DNA of 64,000 bases from Dioscorea cayenensis subsp. rotundata. Lineage: Eukaryota > Streptophyta > Magnoliopsida > Dioscoreales > Dioscoreaceae. Positions 1-12,010 of this stretch are shown here, one piece after another. The notes below the pieces were generated by a model. That model saw only the letters and a program-made list of their open reading frames with translations, did no database searches and had not been told where the DNA came from. Each line of letters starts with the position of its first letter. Within the stretch, counting starts at the first letter, position 1. Both the position numbers and the translations under genes were made by a program. The stretch is taken from the NCBI RefSeq assembly GCF_009730915.1, contig NC_052481.1, positions 20,248,461 through 20,312,460 on the forward strand, written 5' to 3'.

Positions 1-3000
1 CTTTGGTGGCTACTAGGCTTCGGAGTAGAGCCACGGCATGGTGGCAGCAACTGAAGTTGACTCGAAATCGGTTGGGAAAGCCGAAGATCTGTACCTGGGA
101 GAAGATGAAGAAGCATTTGCGCACGCAATTCCTTCCTTATAACTTCCAGAGACTGATGTATCAAAGGCTGCAAAACTTGAGGCAGGGTACCAAGTCGGTT
201 GATGATTACACTACGGAGTTTTACCAACTTGTAGCCCGAAACGAGATCCAGGAGACGGAGGATCAGTTGGTGGCGCGTTATATTGGAGGGTTGAGGATGC
301 AGATTCAGGATACTGTTAATATGTTTGATCCTGTTTCTGTTTCTATAGCACATCAGAGGGCGCTACAGGTGGAGAAGCAAGGAAGGCGTAATCCTAGTAT
401 TTCTAGGATGCATAGCAGTGGTGCTAGCAACAGCAATTCCCCTAATGGCGTGAGTCGTGCTGAAGCAAGCAGTGTGCGGGTGCCTGCCCAGCCCGGAAAA
501 ACAGGCAGCTGCACGTTTCGGTGTTTTGGCTGTGGAGAATCGGGCCATCGGCTATCTGAATGAAAGAAGTCCGCCGGCAAAAAGGTCCTTCTCGTTGAAG
601 CAGGAGATTTTGAAGAGGAAGATGAAGAGGTGGCAATGGAAGAGCAACCCGATGATTAGGAAGTTATCGGAGGAGATGTGGGTACTGCATTGGTTGTGAG
701 GCGATCTTGCCTAACACTCCGGGTCACTGAGGAAGATTGGTTGCGGACCAACATCTTTCAGTCTATCTGTACTATCTCTGGTAAGGTATGTCGCTTTGTG
801 ATTGATGCAGGAAGCTGTGAGAACATTGTCTCTGCAACAGTCATTCAAAAATTGGGAATCGTGACTGAGGAGCATCCTAGGCCTTACAAGCTTGCATGAC
901 TCAAGAAAGGAGGTGAGGTGACCGTGTCTCAGAGTGCTTTGATCTCCTTTTCTATTGGATCAAAGTACAAGGACACAATTTGGTGTGATGTGGTTGATAT
1001 GGATGCGTGTCATCTGCTGTTTGGGCGGCCGTGGCAATACAATAGGAGCGTTGTGCATAATGTGAGAACTAACACTTACAGTTTTACCAAGGATGGAGTC
1101 AAGATTGTGTTACTACCTAGTAGGGACACCACCCACACCAGCCCAACTAGGGACAGTACCAATCTATTGACCTTGGCAAAGTTCGAGGAGGAGATTTTAC
1201 AGTCAGATGTGGTGTTGGGAGTTTCAGTGGAGGAAGCTATTCCACATATTGCAAAACCAATTATGGACGAGTTCAAGGATGTGTTTCCTGATGAACTACC
1301 CGATGAACTGCCACCATTGCGAGATATCCAGCATCAGATTGATTTAGAGCCCAGCGCGGCTCTTCCAAATTGGCCCCACTATCGGATGAGCCCAACAGAA
1401 CATGAAGAACTGCGGCGACAAGTAGAAGAATTATTGGCCAAAGGGCATATTCGAGAAAGTTTGAGCCCTTGCGAGGTTCCAGCCCTTTTGACGCCAAAGA
1501 AGGATGGTTCCTGGCGAATGTGTGTAGACAGCCGCGCCATCAATAAGATTACGGTCAGGTATAGATTCCCCATTCCCCGCCTTGATGACTTGCTTGACCA
1601 ACTGAGCGTGGCGGCCATGTTTACCAAGCTGGACTTGAAGAGCGGATACCACCAAATCCGAGTAAGGCCTGGAGATGAGTGGAAGACGGCGTTCAAAACA
1701 CGTGAAGGGCTCTATGAATGGCTCGTGATGCCTTTTGGGCTATCCAACACTCCCATTACCTTCATGCGGTTGATGAACCAGGTTTTGAGGCCATTTATTG
1801 GCAAATGTGTTGTTATATATTTTGATGATATTTTAATTGATAGTGCTAACCCCAAGGACCATCTGGAGCATTTGCGGGAAGTTCTTGAAGTTCTTCGCAG
1901 GGAGAGGTTCTTCGCCGCAACCAAGAAGTGCGTCTTTATGACATCGAGGGTATCATTCCTTGGCTATGTCATTTCTGGAGAAGGCCTGCAGGTGGATGAA
2001 TCCAAGGTGGAAGCAGTGAGGCATTGGCCACGACCCATCACCATCACGGAGGTTCATAGCTTTCATGGACTGGCATCATTTTACAGGCGATTCATTCCTC
2101 ACTTCAGCAGTATCATGGCCCCATTGACGGACTGCATGAAAGGCGGGAGACTTCTATGGACTCAGGAGGCGGAAAAGGCGTTCGAGGTGATCAAGTTATG
2201 CCTTTCTTCGGCCCCAATTTTGGTGTTACCAGATTTTCACCAACCTTTCGAATATCATTCATATGCCTCCAAGGTAGGGATTAGAGCGGTCTTGAGTCAG
2301 AACAACAGACCCATCGCCTATTTCAGCGAGAAGTTATCAGGTGCTAGGATGCGGTATAGCACATATGATGTGGAGTTCTACGCCATTGTGCAGGCTGTCA
2401 GGCATTGGCGCCACTATCTTTTCCACAGGGAGTTTATTCTATACACTGATCATGAGGCGCTGAAGCATCTACATCGGCAAGATAAGGTGTCCGCACGGCA
2501 TGCTTCATGGGTGGCCTATTTGGAGCGTTTTACTTTCGTGGTGAAGCACAAATCGGGGGTGACCAATAAAGTAGCCGACGCACTAAGCAGGAGGAAGGCT
2601 CTTTTGACCAGGATGCATGTTGAGGTACCCAGATTTGACTCTTTCAGTAACTTACTTGCTTCTGATCCCTATTTTTATGGTGTTCTGGCAAGAGTCAAAC
2701 GTGGGGAGGAGACTGAATTCTTGCTCCATGACGGGTTCTTGTTCAAAGGGAATCAACTGTGCATCCTTGGTTGTAGTTTGCGGGCCCTCATCATCAAAGA
2801 ACTACATGGGGAAGGTCATGTCGGGCGGGACAGAACCTTGCACTTGGTTCAAACCTCCTACTTCTGGCCGACTATTCGTAAGGAGGTAGAACGCTTTGTG
2901 CAGAGGTGTCAGATCTGCAAAGTATCTAAGGGCGCGACCACCAATGTGGGGTTGTACATGCCACTTCCGATTCCTTCTCAACCTTGGACAGATGTCAGCA

Positions 3001-4464
3001 TGGATTTTGTGATGGGACTACCCCGGACACAGCGAGGTAATGATTCCATCTTCGTGGTTGTTGACTGTTTCTCTAAGATGGTTCATTTTATCCCTTGCAA
3101 GAAGACCACAGATGCGGTGAACGTGGCTCAACTCTTCTTCCGCGAGATTTATCGTTTGCATGGTCTTCCTACCTCTATTGTGTCTGATAGGGACACTCGT
3201 TTCCTGAGTAACTTCTGGCGAAGTTTGTGGAAGATGGTGAACACCAAGTTAAATTTTAGCAATGCCTACCACCCCCAGATGGATGGTCAGACGGAAGTCA
3301 TCAACAAATCCCTGGGAAACTTGCTGAGATGTCTAGCTGGGGAGCATGTGAAGAGTTGGGACTAGAAACTGTACCAAGTTGAGTTTGCCCACAATCACGC
3401 AGTCAACCGCAGCACAGGCTTCAGCCCCTTCTAGGTGGTGTACTCTTCTTGTCCCAAGGGACCTCTAGACCTACTTCCAGTACCAAGCATGACCAGACTA
3501 CATGGGAAAGCGGAAGATTTTGTGGGAGGATTGCAGGAACTTCACAAGAAGGTGCAGGCCAACTTGGAACAAGCTGCGGAAAAATGCGAAGAAAAATGCG
3601 GATAAAAGGCGTAGGCATGTGGAATTTGAAGTCGGTGATTATGTGTGGGCCATCCTGACTAAAGAAAGGTTCTCTGTGGGGGAGTACAATAAACTGTCAG
3701 CCAAGAAGATTGGACCGCTGGAAATTATTGAGAAGATCAACCCTAACGCTTACCGACTTAAGTTACCAAGTCATGTTCGAACCGCTGACGTATTTAATGT
3801 TAAACATTTGGTGCCTTACCATGGTGACTCCTCAGATGATGATAATTCGGGGGCGAATTCTAATCAACCTAGGGGGAATGATGCGGACCTGATTGATGAG
3901 CTAGCTTGCGCCTACCTGGACAAGTGGAATGCGATGACCTAGGCGGGGTCATTTTCGTAATTTTTCTAAAGAGGTAATTTTGGTGATCAGAGAACCCCAT
4001 TAGATGGAAAACAGGTCAACCAGCAAAAGTCACAGTTTGCTACGCAAACTCGTGTGTCACACCCTTTTTCGGCCAAATTCCATCATCTGGTCCTCGAAAA
4101 CATCAATTTTGCCATGTATGGAAAGATTTCCTCTATCGATATCTTGGGCTGAAGATCTCTGATTGAGACGCCGTTTTTGGCATTCGCTATGTTTGGATTT
4201 TAATTTTTATTCTATGGTGTCAATTACGAATTTTCTATTTTTGGAAAATTTTCGATTTATTTCTCTTTTAGTGTTTCTTGTTAGTCTATTTATTTGTAAG
4301 CCTTCGGGCTATGAAGGCAGCTTGAATTTGAAATAAAAATTGATATGTTTCTTCCTCTAAATTCCTGGGTATTCTTAGAATAAACAGGATTTAGGTTTTT
4401 CATTTCGTTGTTGACTTTGGTATTCATAGACTAAACAAGTCCTCAACAATATCCTGTTGCGTCA
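1..4464 (+). mobile_element. Ty3/gypsy LTR retrotransposon, 5' truncated by window edge
   Basis: The stretch holds gag, protease, reverse transcriptase, RNase H and integrase in the Ty3/gypsy order, followed by about 500 bp of non-coding DNA that should contain the 3' LTR. The right border is placed at 4464 because FNR-like copies A and D become alike from TCTTCTATATATG onward (4466 in A) and differ before it. The left LTR border is not certain; TGTGTCACACC at 4053 is one possible start. The 5' LTR and primer site lie outside the window. Confidence 0.85.
3..3942 (+). pseudogene. Ty3/gypsy gag-pol polyprotein, degenerate
   Basis: One reading frame (3-3365) holds the gag core, a zinc knuckle at 528-560, an aspartic protease (VIDAGS near 805), reverse transcriptase with YFDDIL (about 1818), RNase H, and integrase with its HHCC region, two Asp and a Glu (GQTE near 3289). 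It is broken by TGA 561, TAG 657, TGA 897, TAG 3363 and TAG 3432. The integrase C-terminal part continues in another frame to 3942 after a frameshift near 3580-3600. TGA 561 sits where the last zinc-knuckle Cys is expected, and TGA 897 where the family usually has Trp. RNase H reads HSYASK where HCDASK is usual, so a catalytic Asp has become Tyr. No chromodomain is visible at the C terminus. This copy cannot encode active proteins. Confidence 0.9.
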
Positions 4465-4470
4465 GTCTTC

Positions 4471-4477
4471 TATATAT
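4471..4477 (+). promoter_or_regulatory. TATA box of FNR-like copy A
   Basis: TATATAT lies 90 bp before the ATG at 4561, inside a block (TCTTCTATATATGTTTAGGG) shared with the promoter of copy D. The gypsy element ends at 4464, so all native promoter sequence upstream of the TATA box has been displaced. Confidence 0.55.
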
Positions 4478-4560
4478 GTTTAGGGTTTGGAGTCATTCTT
4501 CTTCACTCTTAATACTATTGTCTGAGCTAGGTTTTCACTTTGTGTTGTTGAAACTCGAAT

Positions 4561-6722
4561 ATGGTTCTCAAGTATCTATTTTCACTAACATCCTTTGTAT
4601 ATATTATTTAATTTATATATATGTGTACGGTTGGTTATATATATATATATATGCCTGTCAAGCTAAGGTTTTGGTTGTGTTAATTGATTGCAGGTCTAAT
4701 CTTTGCAGTGTTATGCATGCACAGATGCTCCCTGGGAAGAGTTTAGGGTTTAATCACTCTGCCTCACTGGTGATCATATCTTGATTAAGCCCTATATAAA
4801 TAATTCTGTCTGTTTCTTATATTTTGTTGAAACTTTTTCTGCGTGTGTATGTGTATTATGAACTCGGAAGGCAAGATTATTACCGCAGTTGTAGCTCATT
4901 CATATTCTTGTTATGCAGATTTTCAGTAATCTGAGCTTCAGAAACAATGCGTCGACATCCCTGCCCTGTTTATCTTTGAGGAAAGAAAAACAACAATACT
5001 CCAATTATAACCACAATGTTATCCGCATGTCTGGACGCCGAGCTACAAAACTGAATGCTGCAGTCATCCCTTTAGAAGCTGCGGAGGTTAGATCAGAAGT
5101 ACCTGTGAAAGTTGACAAGATTTACACAACAACAGTTGTCTCAGTGGAGACTCTTGTTGGCCCCAAAGGCGAAATCGGAGAGGTCTGCCATATTGTGCTT
5201 GATCACGGTGGCAGTTTTAGTTTCAAGGAAGGCCAATATCTTTTAGTACATTTTCAATCGGTGGGGATCGAGCATGTTTAAGTGCATGCATTTTCACATT
5301 TTGTGATTTAATTCTTAGTGTTTTTCTCTACTAATTATATATTATTCCTGCAGATCAAACGCTATTTCTCGATTGCATCATGTAGCCGTGGAGATATTTT
5401 TGATGACAAGACACTCAGTCTATGCGTTTGTCATGCCGAACTGTCGCCAAACAGTGTCAGTAACTACCTCTGTAATGTTAAAGCTGGAGACACAGTTGAA
5501 ATTTCAGGTTTGAAAATAAATTATTCTAAATTAACTTTATATTTAATTACAAGACTTTAATTGTTTTAAATTTAATTTGACGGAGATATATAATCTAAAT
5601 ATTATCAACGCCAACAATATATAAAAGCATTCAATTAATTCATGTGTGCGCTATATATATTATGAAAGTGATGCATGATTAATTTGTTAAAATTGGGTGT
5701 GTGTGTGTTTTTTAACCAATATGTTTGATTATGTCTTTGTCTCACATCTTTCCCATTTTAAATTTCCACAACTCTTTTAATTACTTGTGACAAAATTTGT
5801 TTAATTTTGTCATGCGTTTTTATTACAGGTCCTTTTGGTGGACAAATGGTATTTGACAAAGAAAGGAAAATGTATTCTAAACATATCATGGTTGCAACGG
5901 CAACTGGTGTTGCCCCTTTCCGCAGTAATATCCAAGGCATATTTTTATCTAAAATACTAGGAAATACTGATAATATCTGGTTGATCTCCGGGGCTGACAA
6001 CTATAACAGTCTTTTATACGACAAGGAATTCATTCAAGTTCAAAATAACAATATTGATCGCTTCAAGTACTTTAAAGATACGCTAATTAATACTCCTTTG
6101 GGTCTTATTTATATATTTTTTTAAGAATTTTTTTTTTTATGTGTATGTTTAAAACTTGTGAAACATTAAATGATTTTTTTAAAATTATATTTTTAATGTT
6201 TAATGTATTTTTTGCACTTTCAAAAGGGAAAAATATTTTTTGGGAAAAGCAAAACATCATTTTGAGAGGGAGAGATAATTAAAGATAATAATTAAAATAA
6301 TGAGAGAAACTAATGGAATATTGATGGATTTTTAATACGAATATGAAAAATTATATAATTTTTTTATAAATTTGAAATTATTAATTAATTTGAATCTATT
6401 ATTATTTCTACTCATATAAATTAGTTAAAATGGACATATAAATAACACATTTAAATCATTGTAAATGTTAATGATGATTGAAATGCTGCAGATATCAGAG
6501 GGCCTTGAATAACTCTGTGGATGATGTCATCTACCAAAGCGGCGATGAAATTTTCAAACTTTTGGAAACTGGTGCATATATATATATATCGCTGGATCAA
6601 ATACCATGCTACCTGGAATTAAGGCAACATTCGCCAAGATTGCTCAAGAAAGAGGTGTGGATTGGGATGAAATGCTAAGAGAGCTGCAGAGCACTAATCA
6701 CTGGCGTGTTGAAGTTTACTAG
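4561..6722 (+). pseudogene. Ferredoxin-NADP reductase-like gene, copy A
   Basis: Plant root/embryo-type FNR passes electrons between NADPH and ferredoxin in plastids. Copy A has a start at 4561 (M-V-L-K-Y), a short second exon near 4709-4768, and clear exons at about 4919-5259 (SVETLVGPKGE, HIVLDHGG, EGQ), 5354-5505 (FAD-site RYFSIAS, LCNVKAGD), 5830-6082 (MVATATGVAPFR, NSLLYDKEF) and 6492-6722, ending HWRVEVY as in FNR. Most borders carry AG/GT. The last exon is frameshifted inside a (TA)n run at 6577-6589: GAYIYI is followed by the rest of the protein in another frame. Two loops are shorter than in ordinary FNR: between EGQ and the RxYS motif, and after LCV. Exon 1 and 2 borders are uncertain. 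The frameshift and missing loops argue against normal FNR activity. Confidence 0.8.
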
Positions 6723-6880
6723 CTAGCTAGATAACTTAAATCCAATGGTTTTATGTTAAAATTGGTGGCAGTGACATTTAGTATTATTAATGTCTTTTTA
6801 TCTAATATTGTTTAAATAATAAATGCCATCTACATCCGCCTGATTTGCAAAGTCTTGTCATAATATTAATAACTTGGTAT
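6723..6880. other. 3' flank of FNR copy A
   Basis: AT-rich DNA after the stop codon, presumably 3' UTR and terminator. No clear polyadenylation signal stands out. Confidence 0.4.
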
Positions 6881-7170
6881 TAGGGGTGCACAAAAAAAAA
6901 AACATGATTTGATGATAGATTCAGTATCTAATTTTTAAATCCGAATTTTGTTGGTATCCCATTCGGATGTTTAGGATGAAAATTGGATAGGATCCGGGAG
7001 CGGAGAAAATAAAAAATGTATATCCGAATCCAATATGGTTTTTAATATATTCTTATATGTATATATATTGATGAATTCAAATTTTATTTGGACTAAAAGT
7101 AAAAAATCCAAATTTATAATCTAATCTTTTAAGAGTTATATATACATTAATAAATTAAATTTTACAAAGG

Positions 7171-10100
7171 TTAAAAAAAAGAAAAAATTACTGTTTACCC
7201 CTCATGAATTTCAAATCTTCCCAAACAACACCTCTAAGTTATGAACATCCCAGACAGTCCTTCTTTTTGGTTTCACTTCATTTTTACCCCTTGTAGCTCA
7301 CATAGTCTAGCTTTGTTTGAGTGAATTCCAGCCTTACCCTTGGCAGTAGTGGAAAAAGAATTGTCCAATCACATCATCTATTTAAAAATTGTACTTTGAA
7401 CCATTTTTCATCTTGGACTCTAGGAGTTTTATTGTTCCCCACTTTGTGTTTTGGAATTTTTCATCCCATTTGGTGTCGTTTTTTTGGTCCCCCTATAAGG
7501 TGTCTTGGCATTTTTCCATTTTCATCCTTTTGGCCATTTGTGTGACCTTGGGGACCATCTCTTCCTTGCCAAGTTAACACCATGGAATCACACATGTAAG
7601 TTTGCATAACAAAAGACAACCAAAGAAAGGATCTCATTGAACACTATATTCTCGTTTTATGTTGCGTTCAGATCATGCACAATCTCATTGTTGATCTTTT
7701 TCATCCCTTCCCAACTTGTCTCCCTACTTAGAGCATGACCCTTGACTTGCATGGATTAGAACGAGTCTTTTAATTTGTAGCCAGTGTGCGATGGCAGTTT
7801 TTCTATTTCTGTTTAAGTTTATGTGTTTTCGAGTAACTTTGGTCTTTTCAGTATAAGAAAACTTGTTTCTGTTTAACAATATTGGGTCTCGTTTAAAATT
7901 AATATTTCCAGTCTAAGTTAACATGTTTACTTTTATCAAAATATGTTAATATGTTTACTTAAACAATGACCAATATAGTTAAACAAGAACAAATTATCTT
8001 AAACTAAAAAAGACTAAAGTTACACGAAAATGTGTAAACTTAAATAGAAACAAAGTTTTCTAAAAAAAAAAAAAGGCTTACTAGACACATGTTAACATAT
8101 AATGTGAAATTATAATACACATTCTCAATGACCTATCTCTGACTAAGCATGAATGATTAGTTATGTTGGTTACAAATACTTTTGTCGCGCATTTTGGAAC
8201 TATTGAATGTATTTTATTATGTATATTCAAAGTAGTTAATGCATGTTGGTTAAGTATGGTTTCGTCGTTACGTATGAAATCTTTTTAAACAGAAATAACT
8301 AATGATAAACACAAAGGCTTATATTAAATGATAACAACATTATGTAAATAAAAATACGTATGAATAAATGAAAACATAATATATTAAGCGTGTAATCACA
8401 TAATGTTATATGGCATGATTTGAGGATCAATCAATAATGCCTTCTTTAGTATGATTGAGAATCAATCAATTATGCATTTTTGTTATGATTTGAGGATCAA
8501 TCAATCATACCAAGAATGTTTGATTGATTAATTGATTCTCAATCATACCAAAGAAGGTGTGATTGATTGAATAATACAATATTTTCCTTGCAGACTATCT
8601 CTTCCTTGTATGACTCTCCTTTATGTTCACATTATTTGTACACATTAGGATTTTCTGTTTTTGCTCAATTAATGCACTTTTCGCTTAATATTTTATGTTT
8701 GTATTTAATCTTTAATTTTACCAGAGATTCAGATTCAGCTTCTGCGTTAACTTAAACAAAACATAATAATGTTAAAAAGATAACCTTTAAAATTAAACAA
8801 TAACGAATATTATTAAACAAGAACAAATTATTTTAAACGAAAAAGACCATAGTTACACAAAAAGTAATAAACTTAAATAGAAACAAAGTTTTTAAAGCAA
8901 AAACAACTTACCAAACACATGTTAACATACAATGTGAAATTATAACTCACATTCTCAATGACTTATTACATACTTGCCTTCGAGCGATGACAACATGGGT
9001 CCTAACAACGCTTACTTCCGAGAAGATCTTATAATGAACCCTCGTCTGATCAATCTGGAGTTTTGTTGTTGGATATTAGACAACGATTTGCATGGACATG
9101 GATTTGTTCTTGCATATTTGATTAGGTTTTCTTTTAATTACATTTGATAACGCTTAATGTACACCATTTTCGCTTAAGAACACTTGTTACAGTTTACACT
9201 AATTTGTTGATGCTTAAATTTCAGGTTCTTTGCAAGCGTTCGCTGTAGTCGCTACCACGTGGCTGGTCACAACGAAAAATCTTGCATCCTATCGATGACT
9301 AAGCAAAAACAACGATAGTTAAGTGATATAGTAACTATGAAACACAAAATAATTCTAATTTAGCATGAGAGTACATGCATAACTAAAAATAATAATTGTT
9401 AAACAGGGACTAGAAAACTTTAACAAGAACCAATATTGTTAAATAGGAATAAGTTTTTTTAAACAGAAAAAACCAAAGTTACACGAAAACTCGTAAACTT
9501 AAACAGAAACAAAAATTATTAAACGGAAATGACTTACCTAACACACATAATATAACCATGTCAAATTAAAGGGGGAAACATACAATACACAAATTAGACA
9601 TCACCATGGAGAAAACACACATGTGATATTGCATAACAAATGACATGTCCAAAGAAAAAAATCTCCTTAAATATAACATTATCGTTTTGGGTTGAATACA
9701 CAGAGAAAAATGATAAACAAAACCCTAGCCATGCCTAATTACCAAATCAACCCATAATCACACCATAAAAACCGAAAAATCTTTCTTTGTAACCGATTAC
9801 ATTACAAATCAAATGGCAAAAAAACTAAAAAAAATACATTCACAGATCTTCTTCATTTGTTCCAACTTGCCTCCTTACCTTCGAGCGCAAACTAATGACT
9901 TGTATGGAATGAAAACCGGAAGTTCTTCTATGGTCAATTAGTTGAATGATAATCGGGCCCAAGAGAAGATGTCCAGGAATGAGAAGCTTGGCGAAGCCGT
10001 GAAAGATGAAGAGGCGAAGAGAGGACAAAGGTTGCGCTAGTGATGAAGTTATCTCGGGTTCCTCTCCACTTATATCTTACCAGGCCATAGTGGTTACAGT

Positions 10101-10326
10101 CAAAGGGCATTATGGTCATTTCCAACCATGCAATAGTTGCCACAACTTCCCAAGCAAGGGACATTATCGTCCAATCAATCCAAAACTAACTCTGTTTCAC
10201 ACCGTTACATGTTTGAGGGGTTTGAAAATAAGTAGATTCAAAAGGAATGGGCTTTTAGGAATACTCAAAATTAAGAGGGCAAACTGTGCATATTGGAAAC
10301 TTCCAGGGTGTTTTTGGTAATTACCA
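7171..10326. mobile_element. Unclassified non-autonomous element nested in the hAT element
   Basis: The ends look related (AATTACTGTTTACCCC at left; AATTACCAAAAACACCC as the reverse complement of the right end), and a possible 9-bp A-rich TSD fits a Mutator-like origin. Inside, a block with wording like CAAAGTTACACGAAAA and AACTTAAATAGAAAC recurs near 8000-8110, 8820-8950 and 9420-9550, and 7560-7780 resembles 9600-9920, so the interior was built by duplication. Longer open frames on the minus strand (10164-9840) match nothing I recognise. Borders are tentative. Confidence 0.4.
8425..8575. repeat. Imperfect inverted repeat (fold-back)
   Basis: CCTTCTTTAGTATGATTGAG and following bases near 8440 pair with CTCAATCATACCAAAGAAGG near 8538, with more GATTGATT/AATCAATC pairing outside and inside. 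Arms are about 45 bp with a central spacer of similar size. Probably a small MITE or the stem of its host element. Confidence 0.6.
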
Positions 10327-10748
10327 TTAAAAAAATTCAAATCCCTAAACTAATCGATTTAAGAGTAATATATATATATAATGAATTAAAATTTTAAAGG
10401 AGTTAAAAGTAAAATCCCTTTAAAGTATATTATTTTTTTCTTTTAATTCCTCTCTTCTAGTCTTCATGCTAGCATCTTCTCTCTAGCTTTATGAGACATT
10501 TGATACTTCCAAAAATATTTGAATTCTATTTTGTATTATTTGGGCTTGATAAAACTTTTTATTATTTTTGTGGTGTAGTGAATAATATATGATTTTAATT
10601 TTTTTTGTAAATTATAAGTTTGTTATATTTGTTTGGCTGATAAAACGTAAATTTAGAGCTGCATATCCCAATTTTGCTCACTCCTACTTGGTATGAGATG
10701 ATATTTTTATTTGTTTCTAATGGTCGGTGGCATGTTTTATTTTATTAA

Positions 10749-12007
10749 GATGGTGCTTGGTTAAATGTAGTTAAAAATGCAGTGGATTTGTAATTACAGT
10801 GTATTTGCAAATCCCTGTATTTGAAAATATAAAAGAGTCAAATCTAGTGCTTGGTTGAATGTATTTGAAGATATTGGATTTCAAGATTTTGTGTTTGTTT
10901 AAAAAGATTTGTAAATCTAGATTTTGAAAACATGTGTTTGGTTTGATGTATTTGTATGATATAAAAATCTATGGTAAGATTATCTCATCTTGGTGATCAT
11001 GAAGTTTAATTAATTAAAAAATATCTTATTTGATGTTTTTAATTGTTGAAAAAAATAATTGTGTATAATTTAATTAATTTAATATATATGCTTATTTTTT
11101 TAATAGTTATTTTTGTTTTTAATGATTGTATCAGATATATTACATACTTTATGACTTTTTCTATTAAAGCAAAATTTTGATAAAAATATAATAATCGACT
11201 ATTACTTAAATCTCAACTGAGATAAAACAATGCCTCTCTTTTTATTTACTTTTTTTTTTCCCTCACCACATAGTCATTTTTTTTTTGCACTTACCTACGT
11301 GTACATTAAATAATTTTCCCTCACTACATTTGCTACAAAAGTAAGCACATCTCCATAATTTCTCACGTAAACAAAGCATATCATATCAGCCAGAGAAACA
11401 ATATCAGAAAAGAGCACAATGTCAAAAATCAAATGAATGAGAAAGCAAATATAGAGAAAACATCATCCACACTTCAAACACTAAAATAGCACAGCCTAAC
11501 TGGCATACTAAAACATCAAAGAAAATGCCACAAAATCATCATCTACAACGTTGAGTTATACCACGACCTTGATTATCATCAGTGCCTTCATTGTCGGACG
11601 TTATCGCAGCCAGGATCAACTATGGGCTCATCAAAGAGCCGGAGATTCGGAGACCCGGAGAACGGCAGACCACCATCACTTCTTCAGGCACCAAACGCTT
11701 CATAGACGGGATGTGAATGAGAAAAAGGAGGAGAATTGCTGGGTCATCTTCTCACATCACATCCTCTCGCTGTGAACCCTAGTTTATACTCACCTTTTTC
11801 TCAAACCTCAACTCCCTCATGTGATAGTCACGTGAGGGACATGAAAGTTCAGGATTTTGTTTTACGACTGAATCCCTCACTTTCACTGTTAGCTGAATTT
11901 TAATTTTCTACCAAAAAATAAAATCCTTTTAAACAAACAAGTGATTTTGCCAATTCTAGAAATTTGAAAATAGAAGGAATTTTAAATTATGCCAAACAAA
12001 CACCACC
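10749..12007. mobile_element. Harbinger-type non-autonomous element
   Basis: TAA lies on both sides (10746-10748, 12008-12010). The ends match as GATGGTGCTTGG and, reverse-complemented, GGTGGTGTTTGTTTGG. There is no transposase. A less AT-rich stretch near 11550-11780 could be a captured fragment, but no family is recognisable in it. Confidence 0.55.
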
Positions 12008-12010
12008 TAA

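Larger units (their letters stand above)
6881..10686. mobile_element. hAT-type non-autonomous element containing another insertion
   Basis: An exact 8-bp duplication CTTGGTAT lies at 6873-6880 and 10687-10694. The termini are imperfect inverted repeats: TAGGGGTGCAC at left, and TAGGAGTGAGC as the reverse complement of the right end. The 8-bp TSD and terminus fit hAT. The element's own DNA is about 6881-7170 and 10327-10686; no transposase is visible, and the rest is a second insertion. Confidence 0.7.

Noticed and set aside
353..636. Minus-strand open frames over gypsy gag
   Set aside because: Shadows of the plus-strand gag region with no domain features.
4476..4784. Single long exon running from the copy A promoter through 4784
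   Set aside because: The frame is open only because introns 1 and 2 region lacks stops in that frame. It starts at an ATG overlapping the TATA block and does not use the ATG shared with copies B, C and D.
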